A stretch of 29,125 nt of DNA, from assembly GCA_034180465.1 (NCBI GenBank), contig JAXFOH010000002.1, forward strand, positions 1-29,125, in the 5' to 3' direction. This DNA comes from CAKUIA01 sp034180465 (GTDB lineage Bacteria > Verrucomicrobiota > Verrucomicrobiia > Opitutales > Intestinicryptomonadaceae). How positions within the stretch are numbered: position 1 is the first letter of the stretch; each line of letters opens with the position of its first letter. A program made the translations under genes and the position numbers. Below the pieces are notes generated by a model. That model was not told where the DNA came from. It ran no database searches and worked only from the letters and a program-made list of their open reading frames with translations. This document shows positions 14,696-23,900 of the stretch, piece by piece.

Positions 14696-15970
14696 ATGCC
14701 CGAAAGCGGCGCACCTTTTACGCCTCCTCCCTTTCCCCCTCCCCCGCCGCCCTATTTTATACCGCCGCCTCCTCCATTTAGGGGCGGCTTTCCGCCTCGG
14801 CCCGAATTCGAAGAAGAAATTTTTGAAGAAATAGAAATCGACAAGGAGCACCTTGCACTCTTTAAAGATGCAGGCTACGAGGAGGTTGAAGAAAATCCCT
14901 CTTCAAGCGAAAACGGCGAAAATTCGTTTGCCGCCGCGCCGTCGGCTTATTTTGAAGGCCCAAACTACGATGCCGACCCTAATTTCGAGCATAAAGATAA
15001 AATGCCCGAAAAAAAGGGCAAAGATCTTGTGGACGATGTCGAGCTAAAACGCCTCCAAATCGAAATCCAAAAAAACGCCGAACAAATGGAGGCAATTGCC
15101 CTCGAAAAAGAGCGCAGGGTTTCCTTTCTAAAGACCGTGCTGATAATAATATTGTCGGGTGCGTTGTTGTCTGGATTGGGCGTTTTGGTAACCTGGGTTT
15201 TAACCAGCTCAAAGGCAAATTCGTATTCCGATAGAATGGCAATGTCGGAGGAAGACGACGGCATTTCGCCCGAAGAAAAAGATGAAAAAAAGTTTTGGAA
15301 GCTGCCAAACAGCGAAGCAAACAACATAGTAAAAAAGTTCTACAAGGCAACGGGCCTGTTCGAAACCCTTTCGCGCTCGAGAGACGAGCTTATGCGAGGC
15401 ACTGCAACAATCCAGGGCAAAAACTACGCTTTAAGGGTAATAAAAAACCGAAACGGCAACACCTATCTAAAAACGACCGATACAAACGGGGTTTCTTCGG
15501 CGTATTTTATACCTGAATATACTTTGGGCAGAAAATTGCTAACACCAACCGTTTCGGGCCCGAGTCAGGCCTTGGAATTCGCCGAAAACGAAGCATTAAA
15601 ATCGCTGTTTTTGTTCGACGAAGTTTTGCTTGCAAAGGCGTTTCCCTTTGGCGGGCTTTCGAGCGACTCACGTAGAATAGAGATTGTTCGCGGGAAAGAC
15701 TCGCCCGACAAAACCCTTTGCTCGCTTAAAATCACAACGCCTTCAAGAACCTACGAATACTTTTTCGACAAGCAAAGCGGCGACATAAAAAGCATTTGCT
15801 ACGAAGCCGAGCAAATGTCGTTTAAAATTTTATTCTCGGACAAAAAAATCTTTTCGGACGGCTTGAAATTTCCCGAAAAAAGAGAGATATTCATAAACGA
15901 CAAACCCTTTGCAACGCTGCATTTTTCGACACTGTCGAGAATAAACGAAATGCTGTTGTTCCCGCACTAA
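14696..15970 (+). CDS. Polyproline single-pass membrane protein of unknown function
   Basis: I do not recognise this protein. I start it at ATG 14696 (424 residues) because GAGGA lies eight bases before it. The frame is open further upstream to a TTG at 14642 and an ATG at 14648, both without ribosome sites. Residues about 7-35 are very rich in proline, with two runs of five to six Pro, then an acidic stretch and a Lys/Glu coiled coil (about 112-140). One membrane helix lies at about 146-170. The C-terminal 230 residues should be outside the membrane and have a beta-rich look, vaguely like LolA/outer-membrane lipoprotein-sorting folds; this is only an impression. It sits between the carboxyltransferase and DegT genes, 20 bases ahead of the latter. 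The polyproline runs would need EF-P for translation. Confidence 0.78.
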   Translation: MPESGAPFTPPPFPPPPPPYFIPPPPPFRGGFPPRPEFEEEIFEEIEIDKEHLALFKDAGYEEVEENPSSSENGENSFAAAPSAYFEGPNYDADPNFEHKDKMPEKKGKDLVDDVELKRLQIEIQKNAEQMEAIALEKERRVSFLKTVLIIILSGALLSGLGVLVTWVLTSSKANSYSDRMAMSEEDDGISPEEKDEKKFWKLPNSEANNIVKKFYKATGLFETLSRSRDELMRGTATIQGKNYALRVIKNRNGNTYLKTTDTNGVSSAYFIPEYTLGRKLLTPTVSGPSQALEFAENEALKSLFLFDEVLLAKAFPFGGLSSDSRRIEIVRGKDSPDKTLCSLKITTPSRTYEYFFDKQSGDIKSICYEAEQMSFKILFSDKKIFSDGLKFPEKREIFINDKPFATLHFSTLSRINEMLLFPH

Positions 15971-15989
15971 CAAATTTTTTAAATAGATT

Positions 15990-17117
15990 ATGAAAGTTCC
16001 ACTGCTTGATTTAAAACCCCAATACCTTTCGATGGAAGGCGAACTAAAAGAAGCCTTCGCAAAAGTGTTCGATTCGCAACACTTCATAGGCGGTCCGCAA
16101 ATTGCCGAGTTGGAAAAGATTGTTGCCGACTACTGCGGCTGCAAACACGCTTTCGGTGTGTCAAGCGGCACCGATGCGATTTTGGCAAGCCTGCTTTCGC
16201 TCGGCATTGGCAGAAGCCCCGTCGAAAACGAGCCTGCACCCGAAGTTATTGTGCCGACATTCACCTTCTTTGCAACGGCAGGCAGCGTATGGCGCGCCGG
16301 GGCAAAACCCGTTTTTGTAGATATAGACCCCGTTTCCTTCAACATAAACTGCGGCTTAATTGAAGAGAAAATAACCGAAAGAACAAAGGCGATTATACCC
16401 GTGCACCTTTTCGGGCAGTGTGCAGACATGTACGAAATTATGGAAATTGCCAAAAAGCACAACCTAAAGGTGGTTGAAGACGCTTGCCAGTCGATAGGCA
16501 CAATGCAAAACGGCAAAAAAGCGGGCGCTTTCGGCGATGCGGGCTGTTTTAGCTTTTTCCCGAGCAAAAATTTGGGCGGCTTTGGCGACGGAGGTATGGT
16601 TGTCTGCAACGACGACTCGCTTGCCGAAAAGCTAAGGCAGGTGCGCAACCACGGCATGGAACCGCGCTACTACCACAGATGGGTTGGCGGCAACTTCAGG
16701 CTCGACAGCCTGCAGGCGGCGGGCTTAACCGTAAAAATGAAATACCTTGAACGCTGGCACAAAGCCCGCGCCCAACACGCCGAATTTTACGCGCAAGAGC
16801 TTAAAGGTGTGCACGAAATTACACTTCCGCAAACAATGGCGGGCAACAGGCACATATACAACCAGTTTGTAATTTTAACCGACAGGCGCGATGCGCTTAT
16901 GTCGTACCTGCGCGAAAACGAAATTGGCTGCGAAATATACTACCCTGTTCCCCTGCACTTGCAGGAATGCTTTAAGCCTTTGGGCTATAAAGCGGGCGAT
17001 ATGCCCGTTGCGGAAAGCATCGCAAAAAGATGTTTGGCTCTGCCCGTATACCCCGACCTTACAAAGGAGCAGCTTAAGTATACAACCGACACTATAAAAA
17101 AATTCTTCGCCAAGTAG
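15990..17117 (+). CDS. DegT/DnrJ/EryC1/StrS family PLP-dependent aminotransferase
   Basis: This 375-residue fold-type I PLP enzyme belongs to the sugar aminotransferase group, which puts an amino group on a nucleotide-linked keto-sugar using glutamate or glutamine. The PLP lysine is expected at K193 in FFPSKNLGGFGDGG. D164 in VVEDACQS should hold the pyridine ring, and VSSGTDAILASLLSLG contacts the phosphate. HGMEPRYYHRWVGGNFRLDSLQAAG is the family C-terminal block. A short insertion before EVIVPTFTFFATAG, in the segment RSPVENEPAP, is unusual compared with the common GDEVIVP. No dehydratase, nucleotidyltransferase or glycosyltransferase genes are near, so its sugar and polymer are unknown; LPS or exopolysaccharide precursor synthesis is likely. 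It follows the membrane protein gene by 19 bases. Confidence 0.9.
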   Translation: MKVPLLDLKPQYLSMEGELKEAFAKVFDSQHFIGGPQIAELEKIVADYCGCKHAFGVSSGTDAILASLLSLGIGRSPVENEPAPEVIVPTFTFFATAGSVWRAGAKPVFVDIDPVSFNINCGLIEEKITERTKAIIPVHLFGQCADMYEIMEIAKKHNLKVVEDACQSIGTMQNGKKAGAFGDAGCFSFFPSKNLGGFGDGGMVVCNDDSLAEKLRQVRNHGMEPRYYHRWVGGNFRLDSLQAAGLTVKMKYLERWHKARAQHAEFYAQELKGVHEITLPQTMAGNRHIYNQFVILTDRRDALMSYLRENEIGCEIYYPVPLHLQECFKPLGYKAGDMPVAESIAKRCLALPVYPDLTKEQLKYTTDTIKKFFAK

Positions 17118-17165
17118 AAAAACTGCTTGATAAACGCCCAAGCCAAAGGGTAGGATTTAGGCAAT

Positions 17166-18686
17166 ATGAAACCGATTTTAAAGATTGCCACCCTTTCGCT
17201 TGCGGCGTTTTTTTTGTGCTCGTGCGACAACCCCGAAAAAACATCGGCAAACGAGCTTTACGTAAACGCATCTCTTCGGCTAAACCGAGCCGCCTCCCAA
17301 TTCGAAAAGGGCAATTTTAACGACGCCTTGGCTTTGTGCGAACTTTCGCATGCCGACGCCGAAAGAATTTTAAAGGAGTTTCCCTCGTCGGAAATTGCGG
17401 TGCAGATGGTGTCGAACCCGTCGCTTACAATGGGCGCTGTAAAGTATGCCGACTTCGAAAACAAAATTCTGCCCAAACTAAGGAGGGCAAAAGAAAACAA
17501 AAACGGCTTTCTTTGCGAAATTTTGGGAACGCCCGCGTTGGAGCATTATTTAAAGGCGCGCATTACGCCGTCTTTTAGCGAAAGGCAAAAAGAGCAAAAT
17601 GCTCCGAAAAAGAGAAAAGCCATAGACATAAACGAATACGCAAAATACCTGAAAATGCAGCGCTCGCTTATAGTCTACGAAATGGATGCCGTAAAAAACA
17701 TTTTTGAAAAATCGAAAGACCTGCAAACAAATCCAGAGCTTGCCGACCTGTTTTTGGAAACGGCAATTTCGGCAAACGAAAATATAAAGAAAATAAGCGT
17801 AGATTTCCGCCGCCACGAAGCGATGGCGTATTTGGTGAAAATATATGCAAATCTCGGCGCGTTTGAAGGAGCATTGCGCCTTTGCGACGAAATAGAAAAC
17901 GACAAAGCCAAAAACGACGCCACGCAATATTTGGCAGAGCGCGCCGCAAATTCGAGCGACATAAACGGGGTAAAAAAGCTTTTGGCAAGCCTGCAAAACG
18001 GCGCGCAAAAGGACGCATTTTTAATGCAGCTTGCCCAAGCGTGCGCCCACAACAACCCCGAAAAGGCGTTTGAAACGGCAATGCTTTGCCAAGACAAAAC
18101 CGCCAGAGACCGCGCCTTTGTAAAAATTGCGGCAAATTCATCGTCGGAAAAGAATTTTGCGCAAATCTGCCAAAAGCTGCACATTGTAAACCCCGACAGC
18201 CTTTCAAAAGGCGAAGTTTTTGAGCTGGCCAAAGCCTGGGGGTTTAACAAAAACGGGGCCTCCCCGCAGGCATACTTGGAGGCTCTCTGCCACATAGCCG
18301 AATGTGCATATTCCGCCGACAAGGCTTTGGCGTACAATTTCCTCGGCAAAGCCTACGAAGTTGTAGCGAAAGAAAAAGACGGCAATTTTGAAACCTTTGC
18401 GGAAATTTTTATAGATACGGCGTTCGCAACAGACTCTATAGACAGCCTTTTGCCGATGTTAAAAATTTGGGCGAACAAAATAGAGATAAATTCCGGCGCA
18501 AAGAACAAGCTTTTGCTGCATTTAATTGAATCTAAAAAAACGCCCGAAAGCGAAATTGCAGCCTTGGCCCGACAGATGGACAACGCGCCGCTATTGGCAT
18601 ACACCCTAAAAAAGAGGGGCGAAAGCGACGAAACCGTTTTTAAATTCGTATACAAAAGCATTCCGAAATTCGACAAACTAAACTAA
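17166..18686 (+). CDS. Helical-repeat lipoprotein of unknown function
   Basis: I do not recognise this 506-residue protein as a named family. It begins with a lipoprotein signal: a basic start, the hydrophobic run LSLAAFFLC, then cysteine C20 in LCSCDN, followed by an acidic residue. It should be lipid-anchored. The rest is almost wholly alpha-helical, with TPR-like pairs such as AYLVKIYANLGAFEGALRLC near 220 and several similar Ala-rich helices up to about 420. This points to a scaffold or binding protein rather than an enzyme. It lies 16 bases before the chorismatase-like gene, whose strong ribosome site follows directly. Shared transcription is likely, but a functional link is not shown. 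Confidence 0.78.
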   Translation: MKPILKIATLSLAAFFLCSCDNPEKTSANELYVNASLRLNRAASQFEKGNFNDALALCELSHADAERILKEFPSSEIAVQMVSNPSLTMGAVKYADFENKILPKLRRAKENKNGFLCEILGTPALEHYLKARITPSFSERQKEQNAPKKRKAIDINEYAKYLKMQRSLIVYEMDAVKNIFEKSKDLQTNPELADLFLETAISANENIKKISVDFRRHEAMAYLVKIYANLGAFEGALRLCDEIENDKAKNDATQYLAERAANSSDINGVKKLLASLQNGAQKDAFLMQLAQACAHNNPEKAFETAMLCQDKTARDRAFVKIAANSSSEKNFAQICQKLHIVNPDSLSKGEVFELAKAWGFNKNGASPQAYLEALCHIAECAYSADKALAYNFLGKAYEVVAKEKDGNFETFAEIFIDTAFATDSIDSLLPMLKIWANKIEINSGAKNKLLLHLIESKKTPESEIAALARQMDNAPLLAYTLKKRGESDETVFKFVYKSIPKFDKLN

Positions 18687-18702
18687 CGGGGGAGGAAACG
18701 CC

Positions 18703-19791
18703 ATGGGGGAAGTTTTCGCAACAAAAACTTTGCAGTTCTACAAAGACGTTTACGAAATATCCATAAGCGAAAGGGTGCAAACACCGGCGCAGGCAAACGC
18801 GGTTTTCGATTTTGCGCTGCATACGGCAAAAAGGGAAAATGCCGCCGTTTTGTTTGCGGAACTTTTCGGGGGCGAATTTCTAACAAAGCCCCTGTTAGAA
18901 TTTAAGGGTAAAGTCGGGCACGATTTCCCCGCAAACCACATTCTGCCCCTATGCGAAAATGCAAAGCCTCTTTTGGCGTCAATACACATTGTTTTGGGTA
19001 GGGCAAAAAAAATATCGTTCAGGCAAAGCGCAAACGGCAACAGCGTAGTATACGGCAACGAAGAATTCGAATGCCTGCGCGCTTTCGGCGTAAACGGCGA
19101 TTTGCTTAATTGCACCGCCAAAGAGCGCGCAACATACAATTTAAACTGTTTAAACAATATCCTAACCGAAAACGGATTTTGCTTTAACGATGTTATACGC
19201 ACCTGGTTTTACAACCTAAATATTTTGGATTGGTACGGCGATTTTAACGCGGCAAGAACCGAATTTTTTAATGCCCATAATGTCTTTAAGGGGCTTTTGC
19301 CCGCCAGCACGGGAATCGGGGCTGCAAACACAAAAAATTCTTTGATAGAAAGCGGGCTGATTGCCCTAAAAGGAACAAAAAAAGACATTGGCTGGAGTGT
19401 GCGGGAAATTCCGTCGCCCCTGCAAAACTCGGCAAAAGACTACGGCTCGTCTTTTTCAAGGGCGGTAATGGTTTGCACCGGCACAGGCAGGCGCGTTTTT
19501 ATTTCGGGAACGGCATCGATTTTCGCCGACGGAATGTCTGCATATATAGGCGATGTTCAAAAGCAGTCGCGCCTTACCAGAGATGTAATTTCCGAGATTT
19601 TAAAGAAGCAGAATATGTCGTTTAAAGACTGCATAAACGCCGTTGCCTATTGCGCAAAGCCGGAATACTGCACAACTTTTGAAAAATATTTAAGCGAAGA
19701 ATGCAAAATACCCCTATGTTCCGCCTATAGCACCGTGTGCCGCAGCAATTTACTTGTGGAATGCGAGCTTGAAGCCTTTTGCGCCGAATAA
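18703..19791 (+). CDS. FkbO/Hyg5-type chorismatase-like protein (RidA fold)
   Basis: This 362-residue protein resembles the chorismatase family (FkbO, Hyg5, XanB2), RidA-fold enzymes that split chorismate to pyruvate and a dihydrodiene or hydroxybenzoate. The central block WFYNLNILDWYGDFNAARTE is followed by LLPASTGIGAAN, which is the family core. A RidA-like half follows, with RRVFISGTASIFADG and a C-terminal VCRSNLLVECELEAF (345-359). In known members the glutamate of the matching LLVE segment is catalytic; here E353 is the candidate. The start at 18703 has GGGGGAGGAA directly upstream. The product, whether 3- or 4-hydroxybenzoate or a dihydroxydiene, cannot be read from these motifs, and loss of activity with a RidA-like role is possible. 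No menaquinone, polyketide or aryl polyene genes are adjacent. Confidence 0.72.
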   Translation: MGEVFATKTLQFYKDVYEISISERVQTPAQANAVFDFALHTAKRENAAVLFAELFGGEFLTKPLLEFKGKVGHDFPANHILPLCENAKPLLASIHIVLGRAKKISFRQSANGNSVVYGNEEFECLRAFGVNGDLLNCTAKERATYNLNCLNNILTENGFCFNDVIRTWFYNLNILDWYGDFNAARTEFFNAHNVFKGLLPASTGIGAANTKNSLIESGLIALKGTKKDIGWSVREIPSPLQNSAKDYGSSFSRAVMVCTGTGRRVFISGTASIFADGMSAYIGDVQKQSRLTRDVISEILKKQNMSFKDCINAVAYCAKPEYCTTFEKYLSEECKIPLCSAYSTVCRSNLLVECELEAFCAE

Positions 19792-19808
19792 AATTAGCAA
19801 AATTTTAT
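19788..19808. repeat. AT-rich inverted repeat between the chorismatase-like gene and recA
   Basis: ATAAAATT (19788-19795) pairs with AATTTTAT (19801-19808) around AGCAA. The left arm includes the stop codon of the chorismatase-like gene. A TTTTTT run follows about seven bases later, so it may act as a weak terminator ahead of recA. It could also be part of recA control. No copy of a known LexA box is seen. Confidence 0.35.
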
Positions 19809-19888
19809 CGACAATTTTTTGCGCCGAAATTATAAAAGACGCATATAAATTTTATAAGAAATAAGAACAATATATTACGGTAAAAATT

Positions 19889-20944
19889 ATGGCTAAAAAG
19901 AACGATTCTATGCTGGCTACAACACCAAATAGGGCTTTGGATATGGCCCTTAGCGCGGTAAACAAACAATTTGGCGAAGGCTCGCTTATAAGGCTTGGCG
20001 ATGCTGTAAAAATGCAGGTTGAAACAATCAGCACCGGATCTATTGCAATAGATTTGGCATTGGGGGTAAGAGGACTTCCGCGCGGCAGAATTTGCGAAAT
20101 TTACGGGCCAGAATCTTCGGGTAAAACAACACTGTGCCTTTCGGTTATTGCCCAAGCGCAAAAAATGGGCGGCAACGCCGTGTTTATAGACGTAGAACAT
20201 GCGCTAGACCCGCGCTATGCAAAGGTTGTGGGCGTAGACTTAAACAACCTTATGGTTTCGCAGCCCGAATGCGGCGAAGACGCCCTTAATATTGCAGAAA
20301 CCCTAATTCGCTCGGGCGAGATAGACGTTATTGTTATCGACTCGGTTGCAGCCCTGGTTTCCAAACAAGAGCTAGACGGGCAGTTCGGCGACAGTACCGT
20401 GGGGCTGCAGGCAAGAATGATGAGCCAGGCAATGCGAAGGCTTACGGCCGCCATCAGCAAAACAAAGTGCGTTTGCATTTTCACAAACCAGATAAGGGAA
20501 AAAATAGGCGTAATGTTCGGCAGCCCCGAAACAACCCCCGGCGGGCGCGCCTTAAAATTCTTTGCCTCGGTAAGAATGGACATTCGCAGAATAGGTCAAA
20601 TTAAAGACCCGTCGGGCAAGGTTATAGGCAACAGAACAAAGGTTAAAGTTGTTAAAAACAAAGTTGCAGCCCCATTTACCGAATGTGAATTCGACATTAT
20701 GTACAACGAAGGCATTTCGCAAACGGGCAGCCTTATAGATTTGGGCATAGAGCATAAAATCTTAGAAAAGAAGGGGGCTTGGATTTCCCTTAACGGCGAA
20801 TTAATTGGTCAGGGCAGAGAAGCGGCAAAGGCTTATTTGGCCCAAACCCCCGAAGTTGCCGAAAGCATTAAAAACCAAATTCTCGAAAAGGTTCAGGTTG
20901 TAGGCGGAATGACTTTGGCCGAAGACCAATCGGCACAAGCCTAA
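19889..20944 (+). CDS. recA: RecA recombinase
   Basis: This 351-residue RecA forms filaments on single-stranded DNA, drives strand exchange and triggers LexA self-cleavage. Walker A GPESSGKT is at 73-80. Walker B VIVIDSVAALV, the L1 region with QARMMSQAMRRLTAAI, the FTNQIREKIGVMFGSPETTPGG block (L2) and the C-terminal RecA lid are all in place. The C-terminal acidic tail is short. The start follows an AT-rich leader of about 97 bases without a clear Shine-Dalgarno site or recognised SOS box. dnaE begins six bases after its stop, so recA, dnaE and sppA probably share a transcript, which is not the common arrangement. Confidence 0.98.
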   Translation: MAKKNDSMLATTPNRALDMALSAVNKQFGEGSLIRLGDAVKMQVETISTGSIAIDLALGVRGLPRGRICEIYGPESSGKTTLCLSVIAQAQKMGGNAVFIDVEHALDPRYAKVVGVDLNNLMVSQPECGEDALNIAETLIRSGEIDVIVIDSVAALVSKQELDGQFGDSTVGLQARMMSQAMRRLTAAISKTKCVCIFTNQIREKIGVMFGSPETTPGGRALKFFASVRMDIRRIGQIKDPSGKVIGNRTKVKVVKNKVAAPFTECEFDIMYNEGISQTGSLIDLGIEHKILEKKGAWISLNGELIGQGREAAKAYLAQTPEVAESIKNQILEKVQVVGGMTLAEDQSAQA

Positions 20945-20950
20945 GCCTTT

Positions 20951-23900
20951 ATGGCCGATTCGTTTGTACATTTGCATGTCCACACCGACTATTCGGTGCT
21001 GGACGGTTGCGCCCGCCTGCCCGTACTGCTAGGCAGAGTAAAAGAGCTTGGTATGCCCGCCGTTGCAATGACCGACCACGGCAATATGTGCGGGGCTATA
21101 GATTTTTATCAGGCTGCGCAAAAGGCGGGCGTTAAGCCTATAATAGGCATGGAAGCCTATTTTATAAACGACCACAATATGGGCGACGATGTGCGCGCGC
21201 TAAAGGCCAAAATGCCCACCGAAGAAAAGTCGGACGACATCGACGCCATTGAGGGCGATGTTTCGGCATTGCGCCCTGCCGACTTCCCACGCTTTTTGAT
21301 ACACCACAAAACCCTTTTGGCAAAAAACTACGAGGGCTTTTTGAATTTGGCAAAGCTTACAAGCGAATCTTACGAGCGCGGCTTTTACCGCAAGCCCCGC
21401 ATAGACTACGAAACGCTTGCGAAATATTCGAAGGGGCTTATTGCCCTTAGCGGCTGCATAAACGGAGTGGCCTCGCAATACCTGCTTTATTCCGACTACG
21501 AAAACGCAAAGCGCGCAACCGCAAAGTTTGTGGATATTTTCGGGAAAGAAAACTACTACATAGAAATACAAAACCACTTTCTGCCCGCCGACAAAAAGGT
21601 TATACCCGGGCTTATAAAGCTGGCAAAAGAGTTCGACCTAAAGCTGGTTGCCACAAACGACAGCCACTATGTATACAAAAAAGACGCCGAAGCACACGAC
21701 GCCATGCTTTGCATAAATACGGGCGCATTGCTTGCCGACGAAAATCGCATGCGCTACCCGAACAACGAGTTTTACATTAAAACCCGCGAGGAAATGTCGG
21801 AGCTGTTTCCCGACAATCTGGACGCGATAGACAACACGCTTGAAGTTGCCGAAAAAGTAGACATAAAAATCCCCATTGGAGAAAACCACTATCCTAAATA
21901 TGAAAAACCGGCCGAAATTGTCTACGACAAAGACGAGGAAAATTTCAACCGCATTCTGGATTTGTATGTGTCGAAAAAGAACGAGGTTTTAAGGCAAAAC
22001 AAGAAGCCCGACGATTTTTCGCTTTCGCCCGAAAGGCGCAAAGAGCTTATGAAAAACGGTCTTTTGCTTTTCGATTTGGCGAAAAAGGGAATGCTTAAAC
22101 GCTATAATGTAGACTACAACCACCCCGAAAAATACGTTCCAAAAGAAGGAGAAAGCCCCGACAGGGCAAAAATGCTTTGCGACAAGCTCGACTACGAGCT
22201 TTCGATTATTGTTGGCGCTGGCTTTGTAGACTATTTTCTTATTGTATACGACTTTATAAACTGGGCGAGAACGCAGGGCATACCCGTAGGCCCTGGCCGC
22301 GGCAGCGGCGCAGGCTGTATGATTGCGTATTTGATAAAAATTACCGATATAGAGCCCATAAGGTTTCATTTGCTTTTCGAAAGAATGCTTTCGCTAGAGC
22401 GTGTTTCGCCGCCCGACTTCGACGTTGACTTTTGCGAACGCCGCCGCCCGCTTGTTATAGACTATGTAAGGCGCAAATACGGCACAGACCACGTTGCAAA
22501 CATTGCGACCTACGGCAAGCTTGGCGCAAAGGCGGTAGTGCGCGATTTAGCGCGCGTAAACGGCATTCCCTACGACAGGGCTAACGCCCTTGCAAAACTT
22601 GTTCCCGACGAGCTTAAAATGACGCTTAAAAAAGCTTTGGAGATGTCGGCTGAACTTAGGGCCGAAGTAGAAACTAAGCCCGACGTAAAAAAGGTTTTCG
22701 AGCAGGGCGAGGTTTTAGAGGGCATGATACGCCAACTAGGCAAGCACGCCTGCGGCATTATTATTGGCGACCAAAGGCTGGACAATATCGTGCCTATGAT
22801 GACGCAGGAAGGCGCGCTAACCACCCAGTTTGCAAAAACGCCCGACGAGGAGCTAGGGCTTTTAAAGGCCGACTTTTTGGGGCTTAAAACCCTAACGGTT
22901 ATTTCCGACGCGCAAGACAACGTAAGGCTTGCGCGCAAAAACCCCGATTTCGACATAGAGGAAATCGCCTTGGAAGACCCCGCCACTTTTAAGCTGCTTA
23001 ACAGCGGCACAACCGTTGGTGTATTCCAGCTTGAAAGCGAAGGCATGCGCAATTTGTGCCGCAGAATAGGACTTAGCGTTTTCGAGGAAATTATAGCTTT
23101 AATTGCGCTTTATAGACCAGGTCCTATGCAGTTTATAGACCAGTTTATAGAGGCCAAGCACGACCCTTCAAAACTGCAGGTGCCCCACCCTCTGCTTAAA
23201 GACCTTGTTCAGGAAACCTACGGCGTTTTGGTTTATCAGGGACAGGTTATGATGGCAGCGCGAATAATTGCGGGCTATACCCTTGGCGAAGCCGATATTT
23301 TGCGAAGGGCAATGGGCAAGAAAAAGCCCGAAGTTATGGCCCAGCAAAAATCCATATTCGTTGCAAAGGCAAAAGAATTTAACAACATAGAACCCGCCGA
23401 AGCCGAAAGGATTTTCGGCGTGCTCGAAAAGTTTGCCCAATACGGGTTTAACAAGTCGCACTCGGCGGCCTACGCCATGCTTAGCTATAGAACGGCGTAT
23501 TTAAAGGCGAACTACCCCGCCGAATTTATGGCGGCTATGCTTTCGAGCGAAATGGGCAACCACGACAAGGTTGAAAAGTTTATAGACGCTTGCGAAGACA
23601 TAAACATTCACGTTTTAGGCCCCGATATTAACGAATCGCGCCAATCGTTCTTTCCCATCATAGACAGGAATTGGGACCCTCTTGCCGAGCACCCCTTCGA
23701 AAAAAGTGCGGGCTCTATAAGATATGCGCTTTCGGCAGTAAAGGGCATTGGCGACGGCCCTGCAAATGCCATTGTAAGAGAGCGCGACAAAAACGGCAAC
23801 TTTAAGGATATGGCCGACTTTATGAAAAGAGTCGGGCTTTCGGGCATAAACAAAAGGGTGTTGCAAAATCTTATTTTGTCGGGCGCATTCGACTCGTTCA

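Noticed and set aside
17668..18349. Overlapping leftward frames of 179 and 224 residues opposite the lipoprotein gene
   Set aside because: Both mirror the lipoprotein coding frame and have no ribosome site or known motifs. The rightward frame has a lipoprotein signal and a sensible repeat pattern.
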